Part shown: positions 51,052 to 60,425 of the stretch, piece after piece
How positions within the stretch are numbered: the stretch's first letter is position 1
How the letters are laid out: the number at the start of each line of letters is the position of its first letter
Source of the DNA: Fictibacillus halophilus
GTDB lineage: Bacteria > Bacillota > Bacilli > Bacillales > Fictibacillaceae
Reading direction: 5' to 3'
Length of the DNA: 64,000 nt
Assembly: GCF_016401385.1 (NCBI RefSeq)
Contig: NZ_JAEACF010000001.1
Span: 2,232,001-2,296,000 of the forward strand
The notes under the pieces: generated by a model
Seen by the model: only the letters and a program-made list of their open reading frames with translations
Database searches by the model: none
Told to the model about the DNA's origin: nothing
Position numbers and translations under genes: made by a program

Positions 51052-51549
51052 TTACTTCGCTGCTTTAGCTGCTTCGATCGCTGCTTCATAATTCGGGTGG
51101 CTCGTAACTTCATCTACATATTCTACATACGTAACTTTATCAGAGCTATCAATTACAAATACAGAGCGTGCAAGGAGACGAAGTTCCTCGATCGCAACAC
51201 CATATGCTTTACCGAACGAAAGATCACGGTGATCAGATAGAGTTTGAACGTTTTCAATACCTGCTGCTGCACACCATCTTTTTTGTGCAAAAGGCAAGTC
51301 CACTGAAACGGTTAAGACTTTAACGTTATCAAGCTTAGATGCCTCTTCATTAAAACGACGCACTTCAGCATCACATACGCCTGTATCAACTGAAGGAACA
51401 GCAGCGATCAAACGTACACTTCCTTTTGAATCCGCAAGACTAACTTCAGACATGTCGTTTGCCAACACTTTGAAATCTGGAGCTTGGTCCCCTACTTTTA
51501 CTTCATTTCCTAGTAATGTGACTGGTTTTTCTTTAAATGTTACAGCCAT
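51052..51549 (-). CDS. tpx: Thiol peroxidase, atypical 2-Cys peroxiredoxin
   Basis: 165 residues. Reduces hydroperoxides using thioredoxin. Peroxidatic Cys lies in '[17 protein letters not shown]' (about position 60) and resolving Cys in '[14 protein letters not shown]' (about 93); '[11 protein letters not shown]' carries the conserved Arg. AGGAGG precedes the ATG beginning M-A-V-T-F by about nine bases, favoured over an ATG two codons earlier. Cytoplasmic; no signal peptide. Confidence 0.96.
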   Translation of the reverse strand: MAVTFKEKPVTLLGNEVKVGDQAPDFKVLANDMSEVSLADSKGSVRLIAAVPSVDTGVCDAEVRRFNEEASKLDNVKVLTVSVDLPFAQKRWCAAAGIENVQTLSDHRDLSFGKAYGVAIEELRLLARSVFVIDSSDKVTYVEYVDEVTSHPNYEAAIEAAKAAK

Positions 51550-51614
51550 GATCATACTCCTCCTTTAAGGTATAAATTATGTACTTTCCCTTTCATCTTA
51601 AAGCAACCCAGAAA

Positions 51615-51642
51615 AAAAAGCTAACGAGATGTTAGCTTTTTT
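51615..51642 (-). terminator. Terminator after ytfJ
   Basis: AAAAAGCTAAC/GTTAGCTTTTT, eleven perfect pairs with a 5-base loop. Confidence 0.88.
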
Positions 51643-52093
51643 AAAACTCATGTGTTTGTGTGCTTGAAGGCCCTTGATTGTGTTTGTTCTTGTTCATGAG
51701 ATGCTGTAGCTTATCTATTACACCAGGTGCTAGGTCTAAGATTCTTTCGTATAAGTGCGTACTGTTATCTAAGTGGATTGTCTTGATGCCTGTATTGCTT
51801 ACTACTAGGAATGCAATCGGAGTAATGGAAACTCCTCCTCCACTTCCTCCACCAAAAGGCATCTCTTTTGATTGACTAGATGAACCATGCTGTGTAGATG
51901 AATTACGGGATTCTTCCTGTCCACCGAATTCACTCCCACCTGCTGCAAACCCAAATCCTACTTTTGATACAGTAAGGATAACACTGCCATCTGGCGTCTC
52001 TACGGGATCACCAATAATCGTATTTACATCAATCATTTCTTTTAAGTTTTCCATCGCGGTTTTCATTAAACCCTGGATCGGATGTTCACTCAT
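51641..52093 (-). CDS. ytfJ: Sporulation protein YtfJ
   Basis: 150 residues. The conserved 'NLKEMIDVNTIIGDPVETPDGSVILTVSKV' block (here seen in overlapping parts) and the Gly-rich 'GFGFAAGGSEFG' then 'FGGGSGGGVSITPIAFLVV' define the GerW/YtfJ family, associated with spore germination and sporulation in Bacillus. The middle (about 60-85) is a Ser/Gln-rich linker. No membrane helix. It starts three bases after ytfI, so the pair is one transcript. Confidence 0.92.
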   Translation of the reverse strand: MSEHPIQGLMKTAMENLKEMIDVNTIIGDPVETPDGSVILTVSKVGFGFAAGGSEFGGQEESRNSSTQHGSSSQSKEMPFGGGSGGGVSITPIAFLVVSNTGIKTIHLDNSTHLYERILDLAPGVIDKLQHLMNKNKHNQGPSSTQTHEF

Positions 52094-52096
52094 TTT

Positions 52097-52765
52097 TTAC
52101 ATGCCTCCAGTCATATATTCAGAATTCTCCTTAGTCGAACGACTTACCATTCGCCAGGACTTTAAGATTTTTAACATAACGACAATAGCATGCCCGATTT
52201 TAAGTGAAATCATACAAGAAAAGCGCGTTTCACTGTGCATGCCTTGAAAAACAGGCACAACGGAAACATTAGGTGATCCTTCAAGTTTAAAAAACGTATT
52301 CAGCACTTGTATCGCTATTCCTTTGAAACTCCAAACCGTTCCTGCCGCAATAGCTGATAAAGAAGCTTCACCGAGCCCAACAGCGCTATGCCATTCTACT
52401 TTTTTTACTCTCATCTTCTTCAAAAAAGCAGCGAGTATCTTATAAAAATGGTTAATATGCTTTAGCATCTGATTAAATGATCGATATTTCTTTTTTATTT
52501 GTGAGAACGTGATCTTCTTCTTTTCTTTCTTTTGTCCGAGCGTTGATTTTTTTTCTTCTCTGATCTTAACAGAGTGATCTTGAGCATCTACCATGATTAG
52601 TGGCACATTCAGTTTATATTTTAAGAAACGGTACATCTTAAAATTCACTTGAATGTTGCTATTATCATTTCGATGAACGAAATAAATGGAGATGTGGATC
52701 GTTGAAAAACTTATCACGATTAATAATAATAGTAAGATGCCAATTATGCTTGTAACCCAAACCAT
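52097..52765 (-). CDS. ytfI: DUF2953 membrane protein YtfI
   Basis: 222 residues. One N-terminal membrane helix (about 5-25), a basic linker (about 65-100) rich in Lys, and a soluble C-terminal domain with 'VEWHSAVGLGEASLSAIAAGTVW' and 'FSCMISLKIGHAIVVMLKIL'. The GLGEA block is the DUF2953 signature. In B. subtilis the orthologue accompanies ytfJ. Function unknown, probably sporulation-linked. Confidence 0.88.
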   Translation of the reverse strand: MVWVTSIIGILLLLLIVISFSTIHISIYFVHRNDNSNIQVNFKMYRFLKYKLNVPLIMVDAQDHSVKIREEKKSTLGQKKEKKKITFSQIKKKYRSFNQMLKHINHFYKILAAFLKKMRVKKVEWHSAVGLGEASLSAIAAGTVWSFKGIAIQVLNTFFKLEGSPNVSVVPVFQGMHSETRFSCMISLKIGHAIVVMLKILKSWRMVSRSTKENSEYMTGGM

Positions 52766-52915
52766 ACATGCTCTCCCCTTTTGTTATCTTTTCATTATGG
52801 GCAGAGGTCATTCAATCTAAACCTGATGACAGTCTGTTACAATAGTATTAGAAATTTGATTGAATGACTAAAGAACAAAATAGTGAAGAAGATAAATTTA
52901 AAGGAGGAAGGCTTT

Positions 52916-53713
52916 ATGACTGCTCGTAATAAAATTTTCTTTTTTTACAAAAAGGAAGAACGTACTCTAGAGAAGATCGACTCATTACTTTCATTGGCCA
53001 TAACAGAGGGGTTTGAAGTAGTTGAAGATGAGAAAGAAGCAAACATCATAGCTAGCATCGGTGGTGACGGCACCTTCTTACAAGCAGTCCGTAAGACTGG
53101 TTTCAGAGATGATTGTCTTTATGTAGGAGTCAGTACACTCGAGAATGAATTTTATTGCGATTTTCATATTGATGATCAAGCCGGTATGATCGAAGCAATG
53201 AAAAACGAACAAGTTGAAGTACGTAAATATCCTGCTCTATCTGTAACCATAGATGGACAAGGATCATTTTTCTGCTTAAACGAATGCTCTCTTCGTTCTT
53301 CCATTATCCGAACTCTTGAAATTGATGTCTTCATTGATGATTTATATTTTGAAACCTTCAGAGGAGATGGAATGATCATTTCGACACCTACAGGTAGTAC
53401 AGCCTATAATAAGTCGGTAAACGGTGCAGTCGTTGATCCCATGCTTGCTTGCTATCAAATCAGTGAACTCGCTTCATTAAATAATAACCATTATCGTACT
53501 TTAGGTTCATCATTTATTCTAAGTGATAACCGCAAGATGACATTAAGGATCAAGCATGACAACAGCCATTATCCGATCATCGGTATGGATAATGAAGCAA
53601 TGAGTATCAAACATTGTGAAACCTTAAATTTTGAACTCACGAATAAAAGAATAAAGACAGTAAAATTAAAAGACAATTCTTTTTGGCATAAAGTAAAAAG
53701 AAGCTTTTTGTAG
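52916..53713 (+). CDS. nadK: NAD kinase 2
   Basis: 265 residues. Phosphorylates NAD to NADP with ATP or polyphosphate. Motifs: 'IASIGGDGTFLQAVRKT' (GGDG), 'LNECSLRSS' (NE), and 'ISTPTGSTAYNKSVNGAVV'. It corresponds to the second NAD kinase of Bacillus (YtdI/PpnK2). AAAGGAGGAAGG precedes the ATG at 52916; an in-frame ATG at 52883 has no site. It stands alone on the plus strand among minus-strand neighbours. Confidence 0.95.
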   Translation: MTARNKIFFFYKKEERTLEKIDSLLSLAITEGFEVVEDEKEANIIASIGGDGTFLQAVRKTGFRDDCLYVGVSTLENEFYCDFHIDDQAGMIEAMKNEQVEVRKYPALSVTIDGQGSFFCLNECSLRSSIIRTLEIDVFIDDLYFETFRGDGMIISTPTGSTAYNKSVNGAVVDPMLACYQISELASLNNNHYRTLGSSFILSDNRKMTLRIKHDNSHYPIIGMDNEAMSIKHCETLNFELTNKRIKTVKLKDNSFWHKVKRSFL

Positions 53714-53732
53714 AATATAAACATAACAAAAA

Positions 53733-53761
53733 AACAGCTTGCATTCTTTCTGCAAGCTGTT
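53733..53761. terminator. Bidirectional terminator between nadK and ytcJ
   Basis: AACAGCTTGC/GCAAGCTGTT, ten perfect pairs with a 9-base loop, T-rich on both sides. Confidence 0.88.
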
Positions 53762-53769
53762 CTTTCTAT

Positions 53770-55374
53770 TCATGATTCGTCGTTCTCGTCTATGTTATCA
53801 TAGACGATATCACCGTCCACAATGGTAAACACAACCTTAGATTTTAAAATCTCATCTTCTGAAACTTGAAATAAATCACGGTCTAGGACAGTAAAGTCTG
53901 CGAAGTATCCTTCTTTAATGAATCCTCTAACATCCTCTTGCATGATGGCAGAAGCACTTCCGATTGTATATAAAGATATTGCCTCAAACATCGTTAATTT
54001 CTGTTCTGGAACATAACCCTCATGACTCTCTTCTGGTTTTCTTCGGGTTACAGCAACAAATATACCAAGAAGCGGATTCACCGGCTCAATAGGAGCATCA
54101 GAGCCTCCAGCACAAATTAATTCTTCATCAAGTAATCTTCTGAAAGGAAAAGCATTTGGAATTCGGTCGGTACCGAGTCGTTCGATCAACCACGGAAAGT
54201 CTGATGCTACAAATCCCGGTTGTATATCTAATATGACCGGTAGCTGTTTCATGTCAGCAATTAAATTGTCATCTACAAGTCCAACATGGATAAGTCGATC
54301 TCTGCCTTCTTTTGCTGGGTTATTTTTTATCGCTTCAATCGTTTGCTTCAATGCCTTATCACCAATCGTATGTACAGCTACATTCATATGATGATCCCTC
54401 GCTTTTTGAACAAGTTTCCCGAGATCATGATCAGCATGGATAGATACACCTGAAGTTTCAGGAGCATCGTTATAGGGCTGAGATAGCCAAGCGGTTCGCC
54501 CTCCAAAAGCTCCATCTGCAAATATTTTTAATGCGCCATACTCTACAAAAGGTAACTCATATTCTCTTTTTACATTTTTGAAGTCCTCAAATGCTTCGTG
54601 ATGTACTAAAAGGTGGGCACGAAACTTAATCTCTTCTCCATCGATGACAGATTTGTAAGCACTCAAGGGTCTTTCTACATAACCATAATAGCTTAAATCT
54701 TCCGAATGTCCTCCTGTTAATCCTAAAGAAAGCAAATGCTTGATCGAGGTCTTTAAGGCTGTATTCAAATATTTCTGCGAACCTTCTGGAACCACTTTTT
54801 TTACAAGTTCTGCAGCACTATCATGTAACAACCCTGTTGCTTCTCCATCGCTATCTCTTACAATAATCCCACCTGGAGGATCGTTCGTGTCCTTTGTTAT
54901 CCCTGCCATTTCTAGAGCTTTCGTGTTGGCTAAGAATGCATGACGACAAACTCTGGATAAAAGAACAGGACGCCCTCCTGAAATATCATCTAATTCTTTC
55001 CTATGGAAGATCTTGCGGTCGATGAAATTGTTCTCGTTCCAGCCTTCTCCGAGCAACCATTCATCGGATGTAAGAGTACTTGCTTTCTCTCGCAAAGCAT
55101 ACTCCATCTCTTCAGCAGAATTCATTTCTGAAAGATCGAGTTTTATTAATTTTTCACCGTGACCGATCAAATGCAGATGGCTGTCTACAAAACCTGGATA
55201 CATAACATATCCTTTTAGATCGACTTTTTTTGTAATATGCTTGCTAAACGTTTCTGATAAGTCGTTTTCCGTGCCGGTTTTAATAATTTTTCCGTTTTCT
55301 ACGTAAACAGCTTCAATATGCTCACCTTCATTAACCATCGTATAGATTTTCCCGTTAAAAAAGAGCGTCCCCAA
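53770..55374 (-). CDS. ytcJ: Amidohydrolase YtcJ
   Basis: 534 residues, amidohydrolase 3 family. The metal motif H-X-H is 'VDSHLHLIGHGEK' (about 63-75); later ligands fit 'HTIGDKAL', 'HVGLVDDN' and 'GGSDAPIEPVNPL'. The N-terminal 'LFFNGKIYTM' and C-terminal 'DFTVLDRDLFQV' strands form the composite beta-domain. Related enzymes hydrolyse N-acyl or formyl groups on amines; the substrate here is unknown. The start is TTG, nine bases after AAAGGTGG. Confidence 0.88.
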   Translation of the reverse strand: MGTLFFNGKIYTMVNEGEHIEAVYVENGKIIKTGTENDLSETFSKHITKKVDLKGYVMYPGFVDSHLHLIGHGEKLIKLDLSEMNSAEEMEYALREKASTLTSDEWLLGEGWNENNFIDRKIFHRKELDDISGGRPVLLSRVCRHAFLANTKALEMAGITKDTNDPPGGIIVRDSDGEATGLLHDSAAELVKKVVPEGSQKYLNTALKTSIKHLLSLGLTGGHSEDLSYYGYVERPLSAYKSVIDGEEIKFRAHLLVHHEAFEDFKNVKREYELPFVEYGALKIFADGAFGGRTAWLSQPYNDAPETSGVSIHADHDLGKLVQKARDHHMNVAVHTIGDKALKQTIEAIKNNPAKEGRDRLIHVGLVDDNLIADMKQLPVILDIQPGFVASDFPWLIERLGTDRIPNAFPFRRLLDEELICAGGSDAPIEPVNPLLGIFVAVTRRKPEESHEGYVPEQKLTMFEAISLYTIGSASAIMQEDVRGFIKEGYFADFTVLDRDLFQVSEDEILKSKVVFTIVDGDIVYDNIDENDES

Positions 55375-55434
55375 TATATTTAACCACCTTTACCAATCAT
55401 CTTTTAAAAGTAGTATAACTTACAAACCAAGCAA

Positions 55435-55458
55435 AAAAGCAGATAAGGTATCTGCTTT
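55435..55458 (-). terminator. Terminator after ytcI
   Basis: AAAGCAGATA/TATCTGCTTT with a 3-base loop, followed on the minus strand by TTTGCTTGG. About ten pairs. Confidence 0.8.
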
Positions 55459-55469
55459 TCCCCTAAAAA

Positions 55470-57044
55470 TCATCTTGTTTTAGATGCTTCTAACTGTCGC
55501 AGCTCGATACGTCTAATCTTCCCTGAAGTTGTCTTTGGAAGATCTTCAACATATTCAATAGATCTTGGGTATTTATATGGAGCTGTAAGTTCTTTTACGT
55601 GTTCTTGCAGCTCTTTTGTTAGAGCCTCGTTACTTGCTGTTTGAACTCGTAAAACAACAAATGCTTTAACAATATGACCGCGTATTTCATCTGGACTTGC
55701 CACTACCGCACATTCTTTTACTGCAGGGTGCTTTACAAGTGCATCTTCTACTTCAAAAGGACCTATCGTATAGCCTGAGGAGATGATGATATCGTCACCT
55801 CTCCCTTCAAACCAAAAATAACCTTCATCATCTTTCTTTGCTTTATCACCTGTCACATAATAGTCACCACGGAAGGCCATCATCGTTCGATCTCGATCTT
55901 TGTAATATTCTTTAAATAAAGCAGGGCAATTTTTATGAACGGCTATATCCCCAACCTCTCCAGCAGAAACTGGTTGTCCATTCTCATCAATAACGTCAAC
56001 ATCATTTCCAGGAGTTGGCTTACCCATTGAACCTGGCTTGATCTCCATACCCTCCATCGTCCCGACTAATAGCGTATTCTCTGTTTGGCCATATCCATCA
56101 CGGACTTTTATGTGGAAGTATTTTTCAAACGTATCGATCACTTCTCGGTTCAATGGTTCACCTGCCGATACCGCACTCCTTAAATGTGGTAACTTGTATT
56201 GATCTAAATTGTCTACTTTTGCCATTAAACGATACTCTGTTGGTGTACAACATAAGACCGAGATCTGTTGGTCTTGCAGAAGTGTTAAATATTTTTTCGG
56301 ATCGAACTTACCCTGATAGACAAAACCGGTAGAACCAGTACCTAATGTAGATAGGAAAGGACTCCATATCCACTTTTGCCAACCTGGCCCCGCAGTTGCC
56401 CAAACTTTGTCATCCTCTGAAATGTTTAGCCAGCTTTTAGCAGCGGTACGAATATGAGCATATGCCCATCCGTGCGTATGAACGACACCTTTAGGCTGAC
56501 CTGTTGTACCAGATGTGTAGGATAAAAAAGCCATATCATCCTTTGCCGTTTCAGGTGCTTTATAGGAAACGCTTACATTATTCGTGATCGCTTGTAAGCT
56601 TAGCCAGTTTTCTGTTTCCCCGTTCGCACTAATTTTATATGTAAGAGTGGGTAGGTGATCTTTGATCTCATTAACTTGTTCTGTAAAACGGTAATCAGCA
56701 ATGATTGCTTTAGCTTCACTATGCTGGACACGGTAGCTCAGGTCCTTTGCTCGCAGCATTTCAGAACAAGGAATAACAGAAATTCCTGCTTTCAAACAAG
56801 CGATATACACAGCATACGTTTCGATCAGTCGTGGCATGATGATAAGAACTCGATCACCTTTAGCAAGTCCTAGTTCTTCTAACGAATTAGCAATTTGATT
56901 CGCTCTGTCTAGGAGCATCTTATATGTAATCTCCTCAGTAACGCCTTGTTCATCCATCCAGATTAAAGCTTTTTTATCTGGATTTAAAGCGTACTTTTCC
57001 ATTTCTTCTGTTAAATTATAGATGTTTGGAGCAATCAAATTCAT
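55470..57044 (-). CDS. ytcI: Acyl-CoA synthetase YtcI (AMP-forming)
   Basis: About 524 residues. Activates a carboxylic acid to its CoA ester through an acyl-adenylate. Motifs: the P-loop 'LSYTSGTTGQPKGVVHT', 'DGYGQTE', 'YVTGDKAKKD' and the catalytic Lys in 'PKTTSGKIRRIEL'. It is closer to medium- or branched-chain acyl-CoA synthetases than to the larger AcsA. The ATG at 57044 lies six bases after AAAGGGTG; a GTG three codons upstream is in that site. A consensus-like -10 TATAAT lies about 40 bases upstream. Confidence 0.92.
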   Translation of the reverse strand: MNLIAPNIYNLTEEMEKYALNPDKKALIWMDEQGVTEEITYKMLLDRANQIANSLEELGLAKGDRVLIIMPRLIETYAVYIACLKAGISVIPCSEMLRAKDLSYRVQHSEAKAIIADYRFTEQVNEIKDHLPTLTYKISANGETENWLSLQAITNNVSVSYKAPETAKDDMAFLSYTSGTTGQPKGVVHTHGWAYAHIRTAAKSWLNISEDDKVWATAGPGWQKWIWSPFLSTLGTGSTGFVYQGKFDPKKYLTLLQDQQISVLCCTPTEYRLMAKVDNLDQYKLPHLRSAVSAGEPLNREVIDTFEKYFHIKVRDGYGQTENTLLVGTMEGMEIKPGSMGKPTPGNDVDVIDENGQPVSAGEVGDIAVHKNCPALFKEYYKDRDRTMMAFRGDYYVTGDKAKKDDEGYFWFEGRGDDIIISSGYTIGPFEVEDALVKHPAVKECAVVASPDEIRGHIVKAFVVLRVQTASNEALTKELQEHVKELTAPYKYPRSIEYVEDLPKTTSGKIRRIELRQLEASKTR

Positions 57045-57136
57045 ATTCTTCACCCTTTCAATTCGTGTTGATCATAATCATTATAATATATTTTTGAAAA
57101 TTTTTAAAATTTAGTCATAAAACAACAAAAATAAAA

Positions 57137-57157
57137 GGAGCGGGGACAACCCGCTCC
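57137..57157 (-). terminator. Terminator after sspA
   Basis: GGAGCGGG/CCCGCTCC, eight perfect pairs with a 5-base loop, followed on the minus strand by TTTTATTTTTG. Confidence 0.9.
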
Positions 57158-57173
57158 GTTAGCCATTTACTAT

Positions 57174-57359
57174 TTATTTAGAGTATCCACCTAGAGCTTG
57201 AGCTACTAGACGCTTAGTGATTTCTCCACCTACAGATCCGTTTGCGCGAGCAGTTGAATCTGGTCCAAGGTTTACACCGAATTCAGAAGCGATTTCATAC
57301 TTCATTTGGTCTACAGCTTGTTGTGCACCTGGTACTACTAATTGGTTTTGGTTTGCCAT
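57174..57359 (-). CDS. sspA: Alpha/beta-type small acid-soluble spore protein
   Basis: 61 residues. Coats spore DNA, shielding it from UV and heat, and is degraded by the GPR protease at germination. The family blocks '[20 protein letters not shown]' (with the E-I-A/E-F-G cleavage region) and '[17 protein letters not shown]' are complete. AAGGAGGTG precedes the ATG. A SigG-like promoter lies upstream. Its presence identifies an endospore former. Confidence 0.97.
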   Translation of the reverse strand: MANQNQLVVPGAQQAVDQMKYEIASEFGVNLGPDSTARANGSVGGEITKRLVAQALGGYSK

Positions 57360-57383
57360 GTTGTTTCACCTCCTTTGTACTAA

Positions 57384-57408
57384 TAAGATGCGTCTAAATG
57401 GCTGATTC
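57384..57408 (-). promoter_or_regulatory. Possible SigG promoter of sspA
   Basis: On the minus strand CATCTTA (57390-57384) resembles the SigG -10 (CATNHTA), with TGAAT upstream resembling the -35. The spacing (13-14 bases) is somewhat short, so this is tentative. Forespore SigG control is general for alpha/beta spore proteins. Confidence 0.4.
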
Positions 57409-57475
57409 AATTCTTGGAAATTGTTGTGTGTGTTGCCATTTTGGATATTAGTTAAGAAAAAGGCTATTAAAAGCA

Positions 57476-57527
57476 GTCGATTTCGGTTCCCGATCGCTCG
57501 CTTCGACAACCTTGCGCTCCAATCAAC
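57476..57527. repeat. Intergenic palindromic repeat, decayed copy 5
   Basis: 52 bases from GTCGATTTCGG to GCTCCAATCAAC: both ends and 'TCGCTCGCTT' remain and the middle is deleted. The outer flank matches copies 1 and 3. The 57360-57891 gap (531 bases) holds this remnant, a terminator (57586-57614) and copy 4; no gene is seen in it. Confidence 0.7.
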
Positions 57528-57585
57528 TTGTAAAGGAGAGACAATTCAAATGCAAAAGCTACAGCTCCTAGAAAAGAAAAACGAA

Positions 57586-57614
57586 AAAAAGCCTACACAA
57601 TGTGCAGACTTTTT
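57586..57614. terminator. Terminator-like hairpin in the sspA-thiI gap
   Basis: AAAGTCTGCACA/TGTGTAGGCTTT with G-T pairs, A-run and T-run on opposite sides. It could end the iscS-thiI transcript after it crosses copy 4 of the repeat. Confidence 0.55.
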
Positions 57615-57748
57615 CACCTGGGTCTTACCTTGTTAATTTTTTGAACTGAAGCGTGCCTGAATCACCGCCGCTAGTTAAACATTGTAGGCTAAATGAATTT
57701 TTTATCACCGGGTTACTTTCTGGTCATTTCTTTTCTCTTCATTGACTA

Positions 57749-57876
57749 GTTGATTGGAGTGGAAGGTGCGAGACTCCTGCGGGACAGGTGGGCAGGTGAG
57801 ACACTTAAAAGTGAAACGTCCGAATGTGGCTCACCGCCTGCCCCGCGGAAAGGGAGCACCTATAACAGAGATCAAC
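57749..57876. repeat. Intergenic palindromic repeat, copy 4 (inverted)
   Basis: 128 bases from GTTGATTGGAGTGG to GAGATCAAC, in reverse orientation to copies 1-3. It carries 'AGGTGAGACACTTAAAAGTG' and 'GTGGCTCACCGCCTGCCCCG', near-identical to the left half of copy 1. It lies 15 bases beyond the thiI stop. Confidence 0.85.
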
Positions 57877-57891
57877 TACTTTCAAGATACC

Positions 57892-59109
57892 TTAAAGCAA
57901 ATCATCAAACGTTTCGTCCGTTGATTTCCCTTCTTCAAGTATCAGCGTTTCAACGTCATTAACCGCTTCTTCAATCAACTCTTCAAGATTTTCAATATTT
58001 TTCTCAAAACGAATCGCTTTCTCACGCTTCGGCTTAGTCTTTGGTGCAGATGGCAAGAAAATCGTACAGCAATCTTCATAAGGTCGGATCGAAATATCAT
58101 ATGTTCCGATTCTATGCGATATATTCATGATTTCAAGCTTATCCATCGTAATAACCGGACGAAGAATCGGCATGTTTGTTACTTCATTGATCGCATACAT
58201 GCTATGCATCGTTTGACTTGCAACTTGACCGAGGTTCTCTCCGTTTGCGATAGCCATCGCGTTATTATTTTCCGCTAATCGTTCAGTGATTCTTAGCATG
58301 ACTCTTCTCATGATCGTCATGCTATAGCTTGACGGAATCTTATCTTTGATCGTTTGTTGGATTTTTGTAAAAGGAACAACATGAAGCTTGATCTTGCCTC
58401 CGCTATAGCGAGTTAGTTCTTGTGTCAGATCAACCACTTTTTGCTTTGCTCGTTCACTTGTGAAAGGCGGACTATGGAAATGAACACCTTCAATACGAAC
58501 TCCACGCTTCATCGTTAAGTATCCCGCTACTGGACTGTCGATACCACCTGAAAGCATAAGCATCGCTTTACCGCCAACACCAATCGGCAGACCGCCAGCT
58601 CCCTCAAACGACTTTGAGCTGATGTAAGTTCCTGTATCTTTTACTTCAACTTTTACATTTACATCTGGATTATGAACATCAACGGTGAAACCTTCCGTGT
58701 TTCTTAAAAGGTATCCTCCAACTTCTTGGTTAAGTTGCATGGAATTAACAGGGAAAGATTTTAAAGAGCGTTTACCTGTAACTTTAAACGTCTTCTTTCC
58801 TTCCATTGCTTCATTAAGAGCGATTAATGCTGCTTTCTGAATCGCTTCTAAGTCATTTTCAGATCTTACAGCTAAACTGATCGAGTGGATTCCGAAAATA
58901 TCCTGAAGTGATTTAACGATAGGCTCATAAGGTTGTCCATTTAATTCAATAACAATGCGGTCAAAATGTTTTGCCATATTCAAATCCTGAAACGGACGCA
59001 TTTTTCTTTTTACTGTTTCAAAAAGCTGTGTTTCGAAATGCCTTCTGTTTTTTCCTTTTAAAGATAGTTCACCATAACGCACGACTAAATGATCATAAAT
59101 CATCTTCAT
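57892..59109 (-). CDS. thiI: tRNA uridine 4-sulfurtransferase ThiI
   Basis: 405 residues. Makes 4-thiouridine at position 8 of tRNA. In order: N-terminal ferredoxin-like and THUMP domains (about 5-165), then a PP-loop ATPase with 'LSGGIDSPVAGYLTMKRG' (about 185-203). It lacks the C-terminal rhodanese domain of the E. coli enzyme, as in B. subtilis, so sulfur must come directly from the adjacent cysteine desulfurase. A Cys motif 'YEDCCTIF' near residue 343 is the likely sulfur carrier. The start overlaps the iscS stop by one base. Confidence 0.95.
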   Translation of the reverse strand: MKMIYDHLVVRYGELSLKGKNRRHFETQLFETVKRKMRPFQDLNMAKHFDRIVIELNGQPYEPIVKSLQDIFGIHSISLAVRSENDLEAIQKAALIALNEAMEGKKTFKVTGKRSLKSFPVNSMQLNQEVGGYLLRNTEGFTVDVHNPDVNVKVEVKDTGTYISSKSFEGAGGLPIGVGGKAMLMLSGGIDSPVAGYLTMKRGVRIEGVHFHSPPFTSERAKQKVVDLTQELTRYSGGKIKLHVVPFTKIQQTIKDKIPSSYSMTIMRRVMLRITERLAENNNAMAIANGENLGQVASQTMHSMYAINEVTNMPILRPVITMDKLEIMNISHRIGTYDISIRPYEDCCTIFLPSAPKTKPKREKAIRFEKNIENLEELIEEAVNDVETLILEEGKSTDETFDDLL

Positions 59110-60251
59110 TACCTCATTACCTTCTTAATATTTATTAGTTCTTCTTTTAATATCTTTAAAGATAGTTCTGCTTCTTTTAATGTGTTTCCATAGGAGGTAC
59201 TCAAACGAATAGCTGTTGAAGCACGATTTTCTCCTAAACCCATCTCTAGTAGGATACGGCTTGCTCCACCTTGTTTTGATGAACAAGCAGATCGAGTAGA
59301 TACATACACATCTCTCTTATCAAGGGAATGGATAAGTACTTCTGGTTTAATACCCTTCACTGAAAAATTAATGATGTGAGGAGCTGAATACTCAACAGAT
59401 GTATTTATGTCTATTCCATCTATGGTACGTAACTCTTCTAATATGAACTGCTTAATCTCAGACAAATTTTCTTTCTTTTCCTTCATCTCTTGAAGAATTA
59501 ACCTCAACGCTTTTGCCATAGCTACAATACCTGCAACATTTTCAGTCCCAGCTCTTTTCTTTAATTCTTGTTCTCCACCAGTGAATAAAGAAGAGATACT
59601 CACACCGTTCTTCACGAATAGAATTCCATTTCCTTTTAGACCGTGAATTTTATGTGCAGATATGGTGCATAGATCGATCCCCCACTCCTTTAGTGGCAGG
59701 TCAACCTTACCGACGCCTTGAACATTGTCGACATGGAAAAAAATCTTCGGATGCTCTTTCAAGACCTTACCTATCTCTTGAATAGGTTGAATCGTTCCCG
59801 TTTCATTATTGACATGAAGTAGGGAAACAAGAATCGTATCCGGTCGTATCGAACGCTCAAGATCTTCTAATGAAATCAACCCGTCGTGATTCACAGGGAG
59901 ATACGTTACTTCGAAACCTTGTGATTCAAGATATTGAAAAGATTCATGACTCGATGCATGCTCAACAGAAGATGTTATAAGGTGCTTACCTCGATTTTGA
60001 TGTTGAAAAGCAATCCCTTTGATCGCAATATTGTTGCCTTCTGTACCCCCAGAAGTGAAAACGACTTCTGTTGGCGCAACCTCCAGTAACTGAGCAATTG
60101 ACTTTCTAGCCTGACCAAGCAATTTCTCAGCTTCGCCTCCTTTCGAATGAAGAGAGGAAGGATTGGCAAAATACTTTTCTGACACCGTAACGAATGTATC
60201 AAGCACTTCCTTATATGGCTTTGTTGTTGCACTATTATCCAAATAAATCAT
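59109..60251 (-). CDS. nifZ: Cysteine desulfurase dedicated to ThiI
   Basis: 380 residues, NifS/IscS-like, PLP-dependent. It strips sulfur from cysteine. The PLP Lys is in 'SAHKIHGLKGNGILF'; the nearby His in 'VEHASSHESFQYLE' and the active Cys in 'STRSACSSKQGG' (about 323) are conserved. In B. subtilis the gene (nifZ) next to thiI supplies sulfur for 4-thiouridine. GGAGGATTCAACA precedes the ATG at 60251; a TTG five codons upstream is part of it. Coupled to thiI by TAATG. Confidence 0.94.
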   Translation of the reverse strand: MIYLDNSATTKPYKEVLDTFVTVSEKYFANPSSLHSKGGEAEKLLGQARKSIAQLLEVAPTEVVFTSGGTEGNNIAIKGIAFQHQNRGKHLITSSVEHASSHESFQYLESQGFEVTYLPVNHDGLISLEDLERSIRPDTILVSLLHVNNETGTIQPIQEIGKVLKEHPKIFFHVDNVQGVGKVDLPLKEWGIDLCTISAHKIHGLKGNGILFVKNGVSISSLFTGGEQELKKRAGTENVAGIVAMAKALRLILQEMKEKKENLSEIKQFILEELRTIDGIDINTSVEYSAPHIINFSVKGIKPEVLIHSLDKRDVYVSTRSACSSKQGGASRILLEMGLGENRASTAIRLSTSYGNTLKEAELSLKILKEELINIKKVMR

Positions 60252-60391
60252 TGTTGAATCCTCCAATTATACAATCCAAAGCGTTCTAAAACACACATTT
60301 CATTATCATACCATAATTTAGCTATCGTGCACATCTCCACTTATACCCTAGTTTTTGTTAACTACTTAAAAGACATTTCTTTTAAACAGCA

Positions 60392-60425
60392 AAAAAACTG
60401 TAGGAATTGAATCCTGACAGTTTTT
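60392..60425 (-). terminator. Terminator after ezrA
   Basis: AAAACTGT/ACAGTTTT with GGATTC/GAATCC-like inner pairing, followed on the minus strand by TTTGCTG. The ezrA stop lies in the first arm. Confidence 0.75.
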